Part shown: positions 54,401 through 63,179 of the stretch, piece by piece
How the letters are laid out: each line of letters starts with the position of its first letter
Numbering within the stretch: the first letter of the stretch is position 1
From: Oegoconia quadripuncta
Lineage: Eukaryota > Arthropoda > Insecta > Lepidoptera > Autostichidae
Assembly: GCA_949316235.1 (NCBI GenBank)
Contig: OX438742.1
Coordinates: 36,586,853-36,650,852 of the forward strand
Reading direction: 5' to 3'
DNA: 64,000 nucleotides
Translations under genes and position numbers: made by a program
Notes under the pieces: generated by a model
Databases searched by the model: none
Told to the model about the DNA's origin: nothing
What the model saw: only the letters and a program-made list of their open reading frames with translations

Positions 54401-57400
54401 TTCATTTTTGTGCATGGCTGTGTACTCATTATATATTCCTAGGTGCTGACGTACTACAATTCTTTGATTTTCAGTTCTAAAAATCATTTGGGCCCTGAAG
54501 AGTCATCAACCGGACTTGTTTTGCAAGAGTGAGTAAAATTATTATTTTTACCAGTATCTAGGATTTCTGAAATAGATAATAGGCAATATTGTTATTTTTG
54601 ACCAAAAACAAACCTTGTCGAAAGAAATATGTAAAGGTCATCATAAAACAAAAGCATAACTTTGAGATTTTTATAAAATGATTGCCAATGGGACATATAA
54701 TAAAAATTATATAAAAAAAAACAAATAAATTCCTTTCAACCGCTAAAATAATCTATTGAGAATTACCATAGACTTACGAAAATCACAGATTCGGCCATCA
54801 TAATATATAAGGTCTAACAAAATTAACCCAAACAAACGTTGCAGAGTGTATGTATAGGATGTACCTATTACGAAAAAAATAAAAAATAAAACATTAAAGT
54901 TAACAGATTTTATTCAAAAAGTTTTCCTGAAGTGTTTCAATAATATTATCTTTTAATGACAGGTACGACATTGAGGCACAAGGTGTTCAGAAAAAAAAAG
55001 ATGAAGAGGTATGTACTAACTAATGGCTTAGTAACCTGAATGGTCAACTAAATGTCAAACTAACGTCAAATGCGCTATATAATATATGAAATAAAAGACA
55101 AAAACTAATTCCTGACTACGGAAAATATGACTAAAAAGTATTTTGTTCGTGATGACCGCCTTATTGTCTTGTTTTTTGAGAAACACTTAGGCCAAAGACG
55201 AAATAATAATAATAATGGGCCGTAGTCGGTAAATATAATATTAACTAATAAAATAATAACGAAAGTTTTCTGTTTCAGACTTATCAGATTACAAGTGATC
55301 AGAATACGGAATAAGAAATCTGCATCTGTCGGCGCTTTGTAGCCAACTCGCATTTTTATAAAAAATTGCAAGAAATTTGAACGGACCTCTTGGCTGTAAT
55401 CTGAATACTATCGATTTAATAAACGAAAAACAAGATAGGCTCATCTCTAAATTTACTTTCGTGTGTAGAATGTGCAATTTAAAGTTTCATATAGAAAATG
55501 ATTATCCGGAGGATGATTACTTAGATGTCAATAGTTGTGCCATAGCAGGCATAATATCTATTGGTGGTGGTCATTCACATTTGAAAGAGTTTTCTACGGC
55601 AATAAATCTACCTCTTATTTCAAATAAAAAATACCAAACCCAACATGACGTTCTGTCCAGAAATTGGCAAAGGGTTGCTCAAGAAACTATGAAGAAAGCA
55701 GGGGAAAAAGAAAGAAATTTTGCGATAGCAGAAGGAAGCCTTAGGAAAAACGGTATACCGATAATTGATGTGATTGCTGATGGATGCTATTCCAAAAAGC
55801 TGATGATACACAATTTACGGCTGAATTAGCAGCAGCTTTCGACGTTAGCGTCAAAACAATATTGGTCAATTTGCGTCAAATTGGCAAGGTAAAAAAGCTT
55901 GACAAATGGGTGCCCCACGAACTCAATGATCATTATACCTAACTATTATTGTATAGCATATAAATTGTATTGTATTCTCATTATATATAATAGTGTATAT
56001 TTATCTCTAAAGAACATTCTGCTCTGGTTTTTTATTTCATACTTTTCAGTTATTAATATTGCAGTAGTTTAATTAAATTATTTTTTCCGGGTTTTTTGAA
56101 GTCGTTTTTTTTAAATCCTTTTTTATTTAATTCTTTTTAGTGTCTGGTCAGACATTACAAAATAATAAAATATATTAATTGACCAATATGGGCAGGCTTA
56201 CGAAAGGTGCTGCTCGTTTAAAGAACTGTCGGTCAAAAGAAACCGAAACTGAAAGGGTACTACGGCTTGAAAAAAATGCCTCACGGAACGCAATTTCGCG
56301 TTCCCAGGAGACGCCCGAAGCTCGCCGAGTACGTCTAGTAGCTATGAAAGATTACGTTAAATCACGTATTCGCCAGGAAACTCCAGAACAGAACGAGCAT
56401 AGACTCGGTTTTATACACGATCGGCTTGCCGAGGAGTCCGCTGAGCAGCGTGAGCGCAGGCACGGCCTTATAATCACGTAAATCGGCCTAAAAATGTCGG
56501 ACTAATCGATGTACATACATAAAGATTACAGAACCTCCTCCTTTTTTGAAGTTGGTTAAAAAAAGTTATTAGTATTTATCCGTGGTTGCTAATCTCCATG
56601 ATAATTTTTGTGCGATGGCGAACCTTCTCGCTCCTACAGGTTAGGTGGGCACTTGGGGTATACCAGCTCGACCTGATGATCTTCGATTTGTCATATTTAT
56701 TGTTGATAATCACACCGACGTAAATCGGCTTAAAAATCTCGGACTAATCGATGTACATACATAAATAATACAGAACCTCCTCCTTTTTTGAAGTCGGTTA
56801 AAAAAAGTTATTAGTATTTATCCGTGGTTGCTAATCTCCATGATAATTTTTGTGCGATGGCGAACCTTCTCGCTCCTACAGGTTAGGTGGGCACTTGGGG
56901 TATACCAGCTCGACCTGATGATCTTCGATTTGTCATATTTATTGTTGATAATCACACCGACGTAAATCGGCTTAAAAATCTCGGACTAATCGATGTACAT
57001 ACATAAATAATACAGAACCTCCTCCTTTTTTGAAGTCGGTTAAAAAAAGTTATTAGTATTTATCCGTGGTTGCTAATCTCCATGATAATTTTTGTGCGAT
57101 GGCGAACCTTCTCGCTCCTACAGGTTAGGTGGGCACTTGGGGTATACCAGCTCGACCTGATGATCTTCGATTTGTCATATTTATTGTTGATAATCACACC
57201 GACGTAAATCGGCTTAAAAATCTCGGACTAATCGATGTACATACATAAATAATACAGAACCTCCTCCTTTTTTGAAGTCGGTTAAAAAAAGTTATTAGTA
57301 TTTATCCGTGGTTGCTAATCTCCATGATAATTTTTGTGCGATGGCGAACCTTCTCGCTCCTACAGGTTAGGTGGGCACTTGGGGTATACCAGCTCGACCT

Positions 57401-60400
57401 GATGATCTTCGATTTGTCATATTTATTGTTGATAATCACACCGACGTAAATCGGCTTAAAAATCTCGGACTAATCGATGTACATACATAAATAATACAGA
57501 ACCTCCTCCTTTTTTGAAGTCGGTTAAAAAAAGTTATTAGTATTATCCGTGGTTGCTAATCTCCATGATAATTTTTGTGCGATGGCGAACCTTCTCGCTC
57601 CTACAGGTTAGGTGGGCACTTGGGGTATACCAGCTCGACCTGATGATCTTCGATTTGTCATATTTATTGTTGATAATCACACCGACGTAAATCGGCTTAA
57701 AAATCTCGGACTAATCGATGTACATACATAAATAATACAGAACCTCCTCCTTTTTTGAAGTCGGTTAAAAAAAGTTATTAGTATTATCCGTGGTTGCTAA
57801 TCTCCATGATAATTTTTGTGCGATGGCGACCTTCTCGCTCCTACAGGTTAAATGGGCAGTTCGGGTGTACCAGCTCGACCTGATGATCTTCGATTTGTCA
57901 TATTTATTGCTGATAATCACACCGATCTAGTCTACACTTTTTCCATACAAACCCAAACTGTATCTACTTAGTTTCCCTGTGTAAAAACTACGCAATCGTC
58001 TAAATATGTAATGCCATTCTGATATTTACCATGATTACACAAAAACTACTGGACCGATTGCGCTGAAATTACAATGGGACCAACTCGACGGTATCCCCTT
58101 TCATTTACAAAAAGAACCATGTGAATCAACCGCCAAATCTCGGAGATATCGGTGTACATACTCCTTTTTTGAAGTCGTTTAAAAATAACACTTTTTATTT
58201 ATTTATTTCGCCGTGTCTGAAACATTCTGGTCCCAAACTTATTTTTGAAAACATTCTATGAATACCTATACATTTATATTTCAATAAATCATCCTTGTTA
58301 TATTATTAATTTGTGTTGTTTTTTATTTCGCGAACAGCGCCACCTGTTGCATTTAGGAGAGCTCTAACTCAAAGTTCAGTTCGCAAGAAGGTTTCCCGTA
58401 AGGTCGACTCGTCTGACGGTACGCATATTGACCGTGTCGCAGACGCAGCGCTGCTTTATCGAACATTAAGTGGGCGTATCCATTGCTCAAGGTCATTGGC
58501 TCTATTCAGCGCCTTAAAAACATGCATGATTTAAAATGTCATCCTTCTACGCGCTATATCCGTATGGCTTTGTCTGTTTCTCTCTGGGAGCTTTGATGCA
58601 TGTGTGCGTGCTACGAAAACGGACCAAAGGCGGTTAAGTCGGTTCGAAGATATGGTTATAAAACAGTTGGTTTAGTTTTTCTGAATGATACGCTTCAGTT
58701 TATAGTTTAATTGAACAAGCAAAATATTGTAATGTTCGATTGCTAACGATTCTAATTACTTTAGTAGAGAACATGCCAATCCCATTAATTAATTGAAGTT
58801 TGATGTAATTGTAGATCTTGTAGGTACGTTGGAATTAGTCTACGCCCCGTATTCGTGAATATTTTATACCCTGAATAGGTGTGAGCGTCTCCCATTTCTG
58901 ATGTACTCCGTCTATCGTCTCTTTCTATCTGAGAGACGACGTTCAGTTACTATATCCATCCATACTTCGAAAGTCTGTCTGTCCAGCTTTCACGCTTAAA
59001 CTGATGAACCGATCGAATTGAAATTTTGGCAGAGAGGTAACTACTTGGATCCACCTTTTTTTTAACCGACTGCCAAAAAGGAGGAGGCGAGTCGGCGATA
59101 ATGCAATTCCGGGCGGACGAAGCCGCGGGCGGAAAGCTTGTACTATTATAATTTCCTAATTTATTAATCCCGACACGTGATTTTGTAAGTGCAAATAACA
59201 TTATGTTTATAAAATAACAAAAAGAGACCGAAACACCTACAATTTCAGTGCAGCAGCAGCGGCACTTTTCGCCGAAAGGTTCGGTGTTTTTTTTTTTTAT
59301 TATTTGTATTAACAAAATTGTTACTAAGCACCTACACAATCACGTGTTCAATGGATTTACACTATAAATTAGGACCTTATAACTAATTATATTGTTATTG
59401 TTATTTTGATTTGGTTGATGATTTTGATTTCGGTATTATCGAGACTATTCAACCAATAAGGTGTAGGTCGAACATATCAAGAGCTGACAATACCCTACGT
59501 ATTGTCAGCTTTTCAACGATGGACGACGGTCCTAACAAAAGATTTCTTATTACATTACTAACGCAATATTTGAAATCCGTAGATAAACGAAAGTCACCGA
59601 CATTGCCCAGCGGATGAGTAAGTTGAAGTGATAGTGGACAGCCAGCATAGCTCAAAGATCATTTGGCCGATGGGATATTAAAGTTTTAGAGTGGAGACCA
59701 CGCACCGGCAAGCGCAGCGTATGACGCCCACCCGCGAGGTGGACTGACGCTCTAAAGAAGGTCGCGGAAATTCCCTGGATGTAGGCCACTTCTAACTCCG
59801 AAAATCTGTGGTCCCCCACTAGCCTGTGGCCTAGATTTAGGAGTGGCTGTGATAACTGATATGATGATGAACGCCATCTTTGGTCCTAACGTACCAAAAG
59901 TCTAATCTCATCTCTGCAGGATGAAAATGATAAAGATTATTCAGTGTAATTTTTCTTGCAGAGATGGCTGTGTTGCAGTATATAAAATGGAAGATATATT
60001 TACTAGTCCACGGTTGATGCACCACATTAAAGACTGTCATGATAAAGGACAGGTGGAAGTAACAGCAGTTGAAATAATAAGCAAAAAGAACAATTCGTGT
60101 ATCATAACAGCTTCTGAACATAACTCTAAATTATGTTTCTGGTATTCTTCACCAGACGACAATACAGACAGAGCTAGTGGGAGTGCTGCGGTCAATGAAT
60201 TTAATTATAGTAAGTTTAAGGATTGTATATATAAAATCATTATGGTATACATTACATAGTTATATGGAGTGTACACAGAGTGTTGTAGTCGCTAGTTTTC
60301 CAAAAAGTTTTAATAAAACGTCAATTTCATTCTTATTTATAGGAAAAAGAGAAGTTATTCTTCCGAACTGTATCGGAGTTCGGTGTCTCGCAGCAGATGG

Positions 60401-60466
60401 TATGGAAGATAATTTGGCCATTGGTCTTAATGGAAACAGTAAACCTCAACTACTTGATGTAACAAC
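51266..60466 (+). CDS. FBXW4: F-box/WD40 repeat protein, FBXW4-like, 3' end not seen
   Basis: Join 51266-51447, 52119-52194, 52307-52542, 59962-60209, 60343-60466: frame stays open through phases 2, 0, 2, 1 and ends at donor GTAGGT (phase 2), about 288 residues. Residues 4-50 form an F-box (LPLDIQLDIIKRL, CKTLREL, IWRSISR). HNW followed some residues later by YMPW matches the spacing of QNW and QMPW that I recall from FBXW4. Then come WD40-type blades: SRFVMKDEYIACGN joined to RDGCVAVYKM, TAVEI to LCFWYSS, and VRCLAADG to QLLDVTT. F-box/WD40 proteins act as substrate receptors of SCF ubiquitin ligases: the F-box binds Skp1 and the propeller binds substrate. FBXW4 is about 410 residues, so 100 or more residues and the stop are missing and probably lie beyond the window. 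The fourth intron-exon junction spans 7 kb of transposon debris. Confidence 0.82.
51640..51870. repeat. Dispersed repeat in FBXW4-like intron 1
   Basis: GTCTCTATCCATTGAGCATG through GTCTCTGCCTATGAGAATGAG, with GCGGAGAACAAAAAAATGCG inside; word order resembles 25275-25465. Probably a MITE family with weak ends. Confidence 0.4.
52119..52194 (+). CDS. FBXW4: FBXW4-like exon 2
   Basis: Acceptor TTTATTTCTTCCAG ends at 52118; the first base completes Ser61; donor AAG|GTATTA. 76 nt. Contains SHNWCRG, matching the conserved QNWR segment of FBXW4. Confidence 0.78.
52307..52542 (+). CDS. FBXW4: FBXW4-like exon 3
   Basis: Acceptor TTATAATTTCAG ends at 52306; donor AACAG|GTAACT at 52543. 236 nt starting in phase 0. 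Encodes YMPWLKF, then the first beta-propeller blade up to EYIACGN. Confidence 0.85.
52827..52886 (+). other. FBXW4: Candidate 60-nt cassette exon of the FBXW4-like gene
   Basis: Acceptor CAATTTTTTTCAG and donor AAAAG|GTAACA flank exactly 60 nt. Entered in phase 2 it is open and leaves in phase 2, so inclusion would add 20 residues (MKSVYSYP...DLVVK) between CGNR and RDGC without a frameshift. Family alignment favours skipping it, because the canonical blade joins exon 3 straight to 59962. It may be an alternative exon or a chance match. Confidence 0.4.
52924..53146. mobile_element. Multi-arm MITE, copy 2
   Basis: ACAGAGTGAATTTGAATTCG at the left pairs with the complement of AAATTAAATTTCACTATGT at the right; inner arms around GATTAAGAACAACTTTCCCC also pair. 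Simple version of the element at 23498-23873. Confidence 0.75.
53160..54000. other. FBXW4-like intron, nothing recognised
   Basis: AT-rich intronic DNA with no repeat module identified. Confidence 0.4.
54003..55800 (+). pseudogene. Mutator-domain (MULE-like) gene remnant with intron-like breaks
   Basis: The longest piece, 55377-55802, has SKFTFVCRMCN, NSCAIAGIISIGGGHSHLKEF, LPLISNKKY and GIPIIDVIADGCYSKK, matching the Mutator-like transposase domain found in many insect YqaJ-associated elements; the usual continuation SYG is lost at a mariner junction. Upstream, four blocks look like exons: 54003-54078 (ATG, Lys/Arg-rich, donor GTAAGT), 54475-54528, 54963-55008 (donor GTATGT) and from 55279, each with AG and GT borders. 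The upstream reading contains RRFVANSHFYKKL, also family-like. A stop before the first donor and a frameshift near 55375 show it is broken. Confidence 0.6.
54215..54310 (+). repeat. tRNA-like SINE head
   Basis: GTTTGGCTCAGTCGACTTGG (box A-like) and GTGCTGGATCGATCCCAGT (box B-like), followed by a T-rich tail. Different from families A-C. Confidence 0.4.
55796..55931 (+). pseudogene. Internal mariner transposase fragment without ends
   Basis: ADDTQFTAELAAAFDVSVK and then KTILVNLRQIGKVKKLDKW are the helix-turn-helix part of a cecropia-type mariner transposase, close to the copy on the minus strand near 61735-61855. Neither terminal inverted repeat nor the rest of the gene is present, and its frame differs from the Mutator ORF it interrupts. 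Confidence 0.85.
56188..56481 (+). CDS. STPR-repeat protein fragment, transposon-related
   Basis: 97 codons from ATG 56188 (an in-frame TTG nine nt earlier is less likely). Contains two exact-length 23-residue units beginning RLEKNASRNAISRSQETPEA and RLVAMKDYVKSRIRQETPEQ plus a third partial one, the spacing of the STPR (score-and-three peptide repeat) DNA-binding domain first known from silkworm FMBP-1. Similar repeats precede the replication-helicase ORF of insect Helitrons, so this may be a truncated Helitron ORF rather than a host gene. The ORF ends exactly where the 242-bp array begins, on the same strand as the host FBXW4-like gene and inside its intron. Confidence 0.55.
   Translation: MGRLTKGAARLKNCRSKETETERVLRLEKNASRNAISRSQETPEARRVRLVAMKDYVKSRIRQETPEQNEHRLGFIHDRLAEESAEQRERRHGLIIT
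56479..57930. repeat. 242-bp tandem array, 6 units
   Basis: TAAATCGG marks unit starts at 56479, 56721, 56963, 57205, 57447 and 57688 (spacing 242, 242, 242, 242, 241). Each unit contains ACCTCCTCCTTTTTTGAAGT, GTCGGTTAAAAAAAG, GATGGCGA(A)CCTTCTCGC and TCGACCTGATGATCTTCG. Inner units are nearly identical; the first and last are diverged, as expected for growth by unequal exchange. The CTCCTTTTTTGAAGTCGGTT word is dispersed elsewhere (2900, 24480, 58160). Confidence 0.95.
57930..59560. other. FBXW4-like intron with repeat ends
   Basis: ACTACTGGACCGATTGCGCTG at 58042 and CCGACTGCCAAAAAGGAGGA at 59067 are ends of common dispersed repeats. Short ORFs are unrecognised. Confidence 0.4.
59570..59870 (+). 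pseudogene. RTE-like LINE C-terminal remnant
   Basis: TDIAQRMSKLK, then GRWDIKVLEWRPRTGKRSV and RPPARWTD are the conserved tail of the same LINE as at 3700-4240 and 10443-10640, with stops. It ends only 50 nt before the exon 4 acceptor of the FBXW4-like gene. Confidence 0.75.
59962..60209 (+). CDS. FBXW4: FBXW4-like exon 4 (WD40 blades)
   Basis: Acceptor TTTTTCTTGCAG ends at 59961; donor ATTATA|GTAAGT at 60210. The first base completes Arg, giving the WD-type strand RDGCVAVYKM. A second acceptor at 59919 (TCATCTCTGCAG) would add 42 in-frame nt without a stop; the downstream one fits the family better. Confidence 0.83.
60343..60466 (+). CDS. FBXW4: FBXW4-like exon 5 (WD40 blade)
   Basis: Acceptor TCTTATTTATAG ends at 60342; the two first bases complete Arg. 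Donor AAC|GTAGGT at 60467, chosen because reading on would hit TAG immediately while the propeller is incomplete. Encodes VILPNCIGVRCLAADG and QLLDVTT. I found no convincing next exon before 64000. Confidence 0.75.
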
Positions 60467-60539
60467 GTAGGTATAATTTTAACAACATGGATCCTAATTA
60501 CTTTTAAAATAAGTATATTTATGCGAGATAGTCGAGAAC

Positions 60540-60985
60540 CGTGTCGCTTCGGTATCTACACATGCACATTAATTGTAGATAGCGTCGGGATCACTACACT
60601 AATATAGGGTAGAACGCTCCCTCAAAAGTGAAGCACTAAGCCGCGCCACGCCGGTCTGCTTACAAATACATACCTCATGCACACACATCACATACGCCCG
60701 CCCCGCCCCGTAGTATGATGTAAGCGCAGCAGGACAGCTTCTAATTATTATTACGCCTCTAACGAATCATGAAATACTTTTAAAAATATAAACGTTTTAG
60801 AGTAAAAAATATTAAAAACCAGCTTTTCGCTCGCGGCTGCGCCTGCGTGGCATAACTTTATCGGGGATACCTACCAATCCACGTTATGTTCTACCTATAT
60901 AGCAAATTTCATCCAAATCCGCCATCCGTTTTGCCGTGATTGAGCAATAAACAAACATCCAAACTTTAGCATTTATAATATTAGG
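60540..60985. repeat. Dispersed repeat in FBXW4-like intron 5 region
   Basis: TCGCTCGCGGCTGCGCCTGC...CAAACATCCAAACTTTAGCA at 60825-60975 matches the family at 14770. 60540-60760 holds nothing I recognise. Confidence 0.45.
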
Positions 60986-61980
60986 TCTTTACCTATGAAA
61001 TTGCCATTTTGTATGAAAAAATTTAAAAGAATTTTTTAAATGTATTTTTTATTTGTATTAATCGAAGTAATCACCCATGCAATCAATGCATCTTTGCCAA
61101 CGCAGTGACAGTTTATTGATGCCCTTCTTAAAGAAATCAGCTGGACGGGAGGCAACAAATTCTTCAAAGGCATTTTGTACTGCCTCTCGGGTATTGAATT
61201 TTTTTCCTGCCAAGAAGTTATCCAAATTCTGGAAAAAGTAGTAGTCTGTAGGCGCAAGGTCTGGTGAGTAGGGCGGATGACGGAGAGCTTCCAACCCCAA
61301 TTCTTGCAACTTGGAGACCGTCTGCTGTGCAGTATGAGGTCGCGCGTTGTCGTGCAGGAGCAGCGGAGAGGAGCGATTGACCAATGCTGGTTGGAGATGT
61401 GCCAGCTTCTCCATCATTGTGTTCAGTTCTTCACAGTACACATCTGCAGTAATGCTCATCCCGTTTGGTAAGAAGCTGTGATGAATCACACCGGCGCTAG
61501 ACCACCAAACAGTGACCATCACTTTTCTAGGGGTAAGTTTTCGTTTAGGGCATTGTTTAGGTGCTGAACCAGGATCCAATCAACTTGCTGAGCGCTTGCG
61601 GTTATCAAACAGAATCCATTTTTCAAAGCAGGTAACAAGGCGGTTCAAAATTCCTTCATTTGTGTGTCTGTTGAGCAGTGCAAGGCACGTCTCGACGCGT
61701 ACTTCGCGCTGGCGATCATTGAGTTCGTGGGGCGTTTGTCAAGCTTTTTTACCTTGCCAATTTGACGCAAATGGACCAATATTGTTTTGACGCTAACGTA
61801 GAAAGCTGCTGCTAGTTCAGCCGTAGAATGTGTATCATCAGCTTTCACAATCGCCTTTAATTCGTCATTGTTGACCAAAGTCTTCGGCCGACCGCGAGGT
61901 TCATTTTTCAGGTCGAAATTCCCAGAACGGAAGCGAGCAAACCAATAACGGGTGATGCGTTGGTTTGTAGTGCTAGCTCC
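60981..61980 (-). mobile_element. Cecropia-type mariner, one end kept, inactive
   Basis: The left end TTAGGTCTTTACCTATGAAA follows a TA and resembles a mariner terminal repeat; the matching right end is not found, so the element is truncated near 61980, where another repeat begins. Transposition uses a DD34D-type nuclease acting in the nucleus on TA sites; this copy is dead (see the transposase entry). Confidence 0.85.
61058..61975 (-). pseudogene. Mariner transposase pseudogene
   Basis: N-terminal part (61975 down): ITRYWFARFRSGNFDLKNEP, TAELAAAF, KTILVHLRQIGKVKKLDK; a frameshift follows KLDK. Then VTCFEKWILFDNRKRSAS and an in-frame stop before LDPGSAPKQCPKRKL. C-terminal part: VMVTVWWSSAGVIHHSFL, LLLHDNARPHTA, HPPYSPDLAPTDYYFF, LRWQRCIDCMGDYFD. 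The first catalytic Asp (VTCDEKW in the family) is Phe here; the other two Asp remain (HDNARPH and YSPDLAP). Confidence 0.92.
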
Positions 61981-62239
61981 TATAAATATGTATAACCATT
62001 CCCAAATTTCAGCTTTACAGCTAAATCTGTGAATAAAACAGCTGTGACATATAGACGAACATGGCGAAACTGTAAAGATTCCTAGTTTGACTAGGGACCC
62101 ATAAAAACATTTATAGCTGGACGAGCACACGGGTCAAACACGTAACAGATCAAGACTTGATTTTTACATACTTGCGCCAGCTCCGCTTGCCGCACGCTCT
62201 GCTATAAGCTTGATTCTGAAATTAGCCTGACTCATGATA

Positions 62240-62400
62240 TGATCATATCAGCCACAGGACGTGTACTGATGAACATAGGCCCTCCATCAGACTGGAATAG
62301 AACCAACCCATTTCTCTCCGTGGTTGTTGTGTAAGGCGCCTAAGGGAACAGAGGTTTATGCTTAGCCCAGTAACGTATAGTAGACCAGTAGTAGGTATAA
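62240..62400. repeat. Dispersed LINE-associated repeat
   Basis: CCACAGGACGTGTACTGATGAACATAGGCCCTCC and GAATAGAACCAACCCATTTCT resemble the noncoding flanks of RTE-like LINEs; the second word also occurs near 6832. Confidence 0.5.
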
Positions 62401-62591
62401 ACCTTTAATTATGGCGACGCTATTTGTACCTTTTCACAGCTACCGTCTACACATACTCGTAGATATTTATTTATCTTTAATAAAGCACATTACAAATTAT
62501 AGTGATAATCCTGTACCTACTAGACTTAAATCGATCTGTATCAAAAGACGCCTTTAGCAATGGCATAAATACTGTTACAATTTGTGCCAGC

Positions 62592-63178
62592 TTAGGGGTG
62601 GTATTCCGTTCATCAAAGATCTTTGTCCAATGTAGATTTGATCAAAGAAATTGGACGATGTCATCAAATATACTAGCAACACCGATTTTGATCAAAGATT
62701 ACGACATTTAAAACAAAATGGCTGCAAGTAGTACCTACTTCGTGGACAATTGCAATTTTCTCTTCGACTTTGGATTCTTGGCTTCACCAAATTTTTTTTT
62801 GTTTCCCTTTTTTCTTTTTTAATAATAATCTACTGATAATAGATGCACATAAATTCCATGTTTCAATTTTGATTTTTCTTTATGTTTTAATTTTTCAATT
62901 GACATTTGAATTCACAATTGTTATTTTAAATTTTCAATGTCTACCACTGTTTATTAACTTAGTTATAGGTGACTGTACTAACAAAGATGGACCTTATTGT
63001 CTAGAAAAATAAATGATTTATTTATAAAGTCGCTCCACGTTACTCCGTTTACTCAGATTATGCAAAATCTTGCACAAAGATATTGCACAAGTGGAATGGG
63101 CATCCTCAAAGAAATTTGATCAAATATTGAACAAAGACTTGGATCAAGATATTGGATAAGTGGAATACCACCCTTAGC
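62592..63178. mobile_element. 587-bp MITE
   Basis: TTAGGGGTGGTATTCC at the left pairs with GGAATACCACCCTTAG at the right. Subterminal GATCAAAGA words recur in both halves (near 62640, 62693, 63116, 63142). No coding capacity seen; short ORFs inside are random. Confidence 0.75.
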
Positions 63179-63179
63179 C

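Noticed and set aside
56479..57930. CRISPR-like array
   Set aside because: Units are contiguous 242-bp repeats without unique spacers, in a eukaryotic intron.
58313..58534. 73-codon ORF beginning in FBXW4-like intron
   Set aside because: No acceptor or donor in frame with the gene and no WD40 features.
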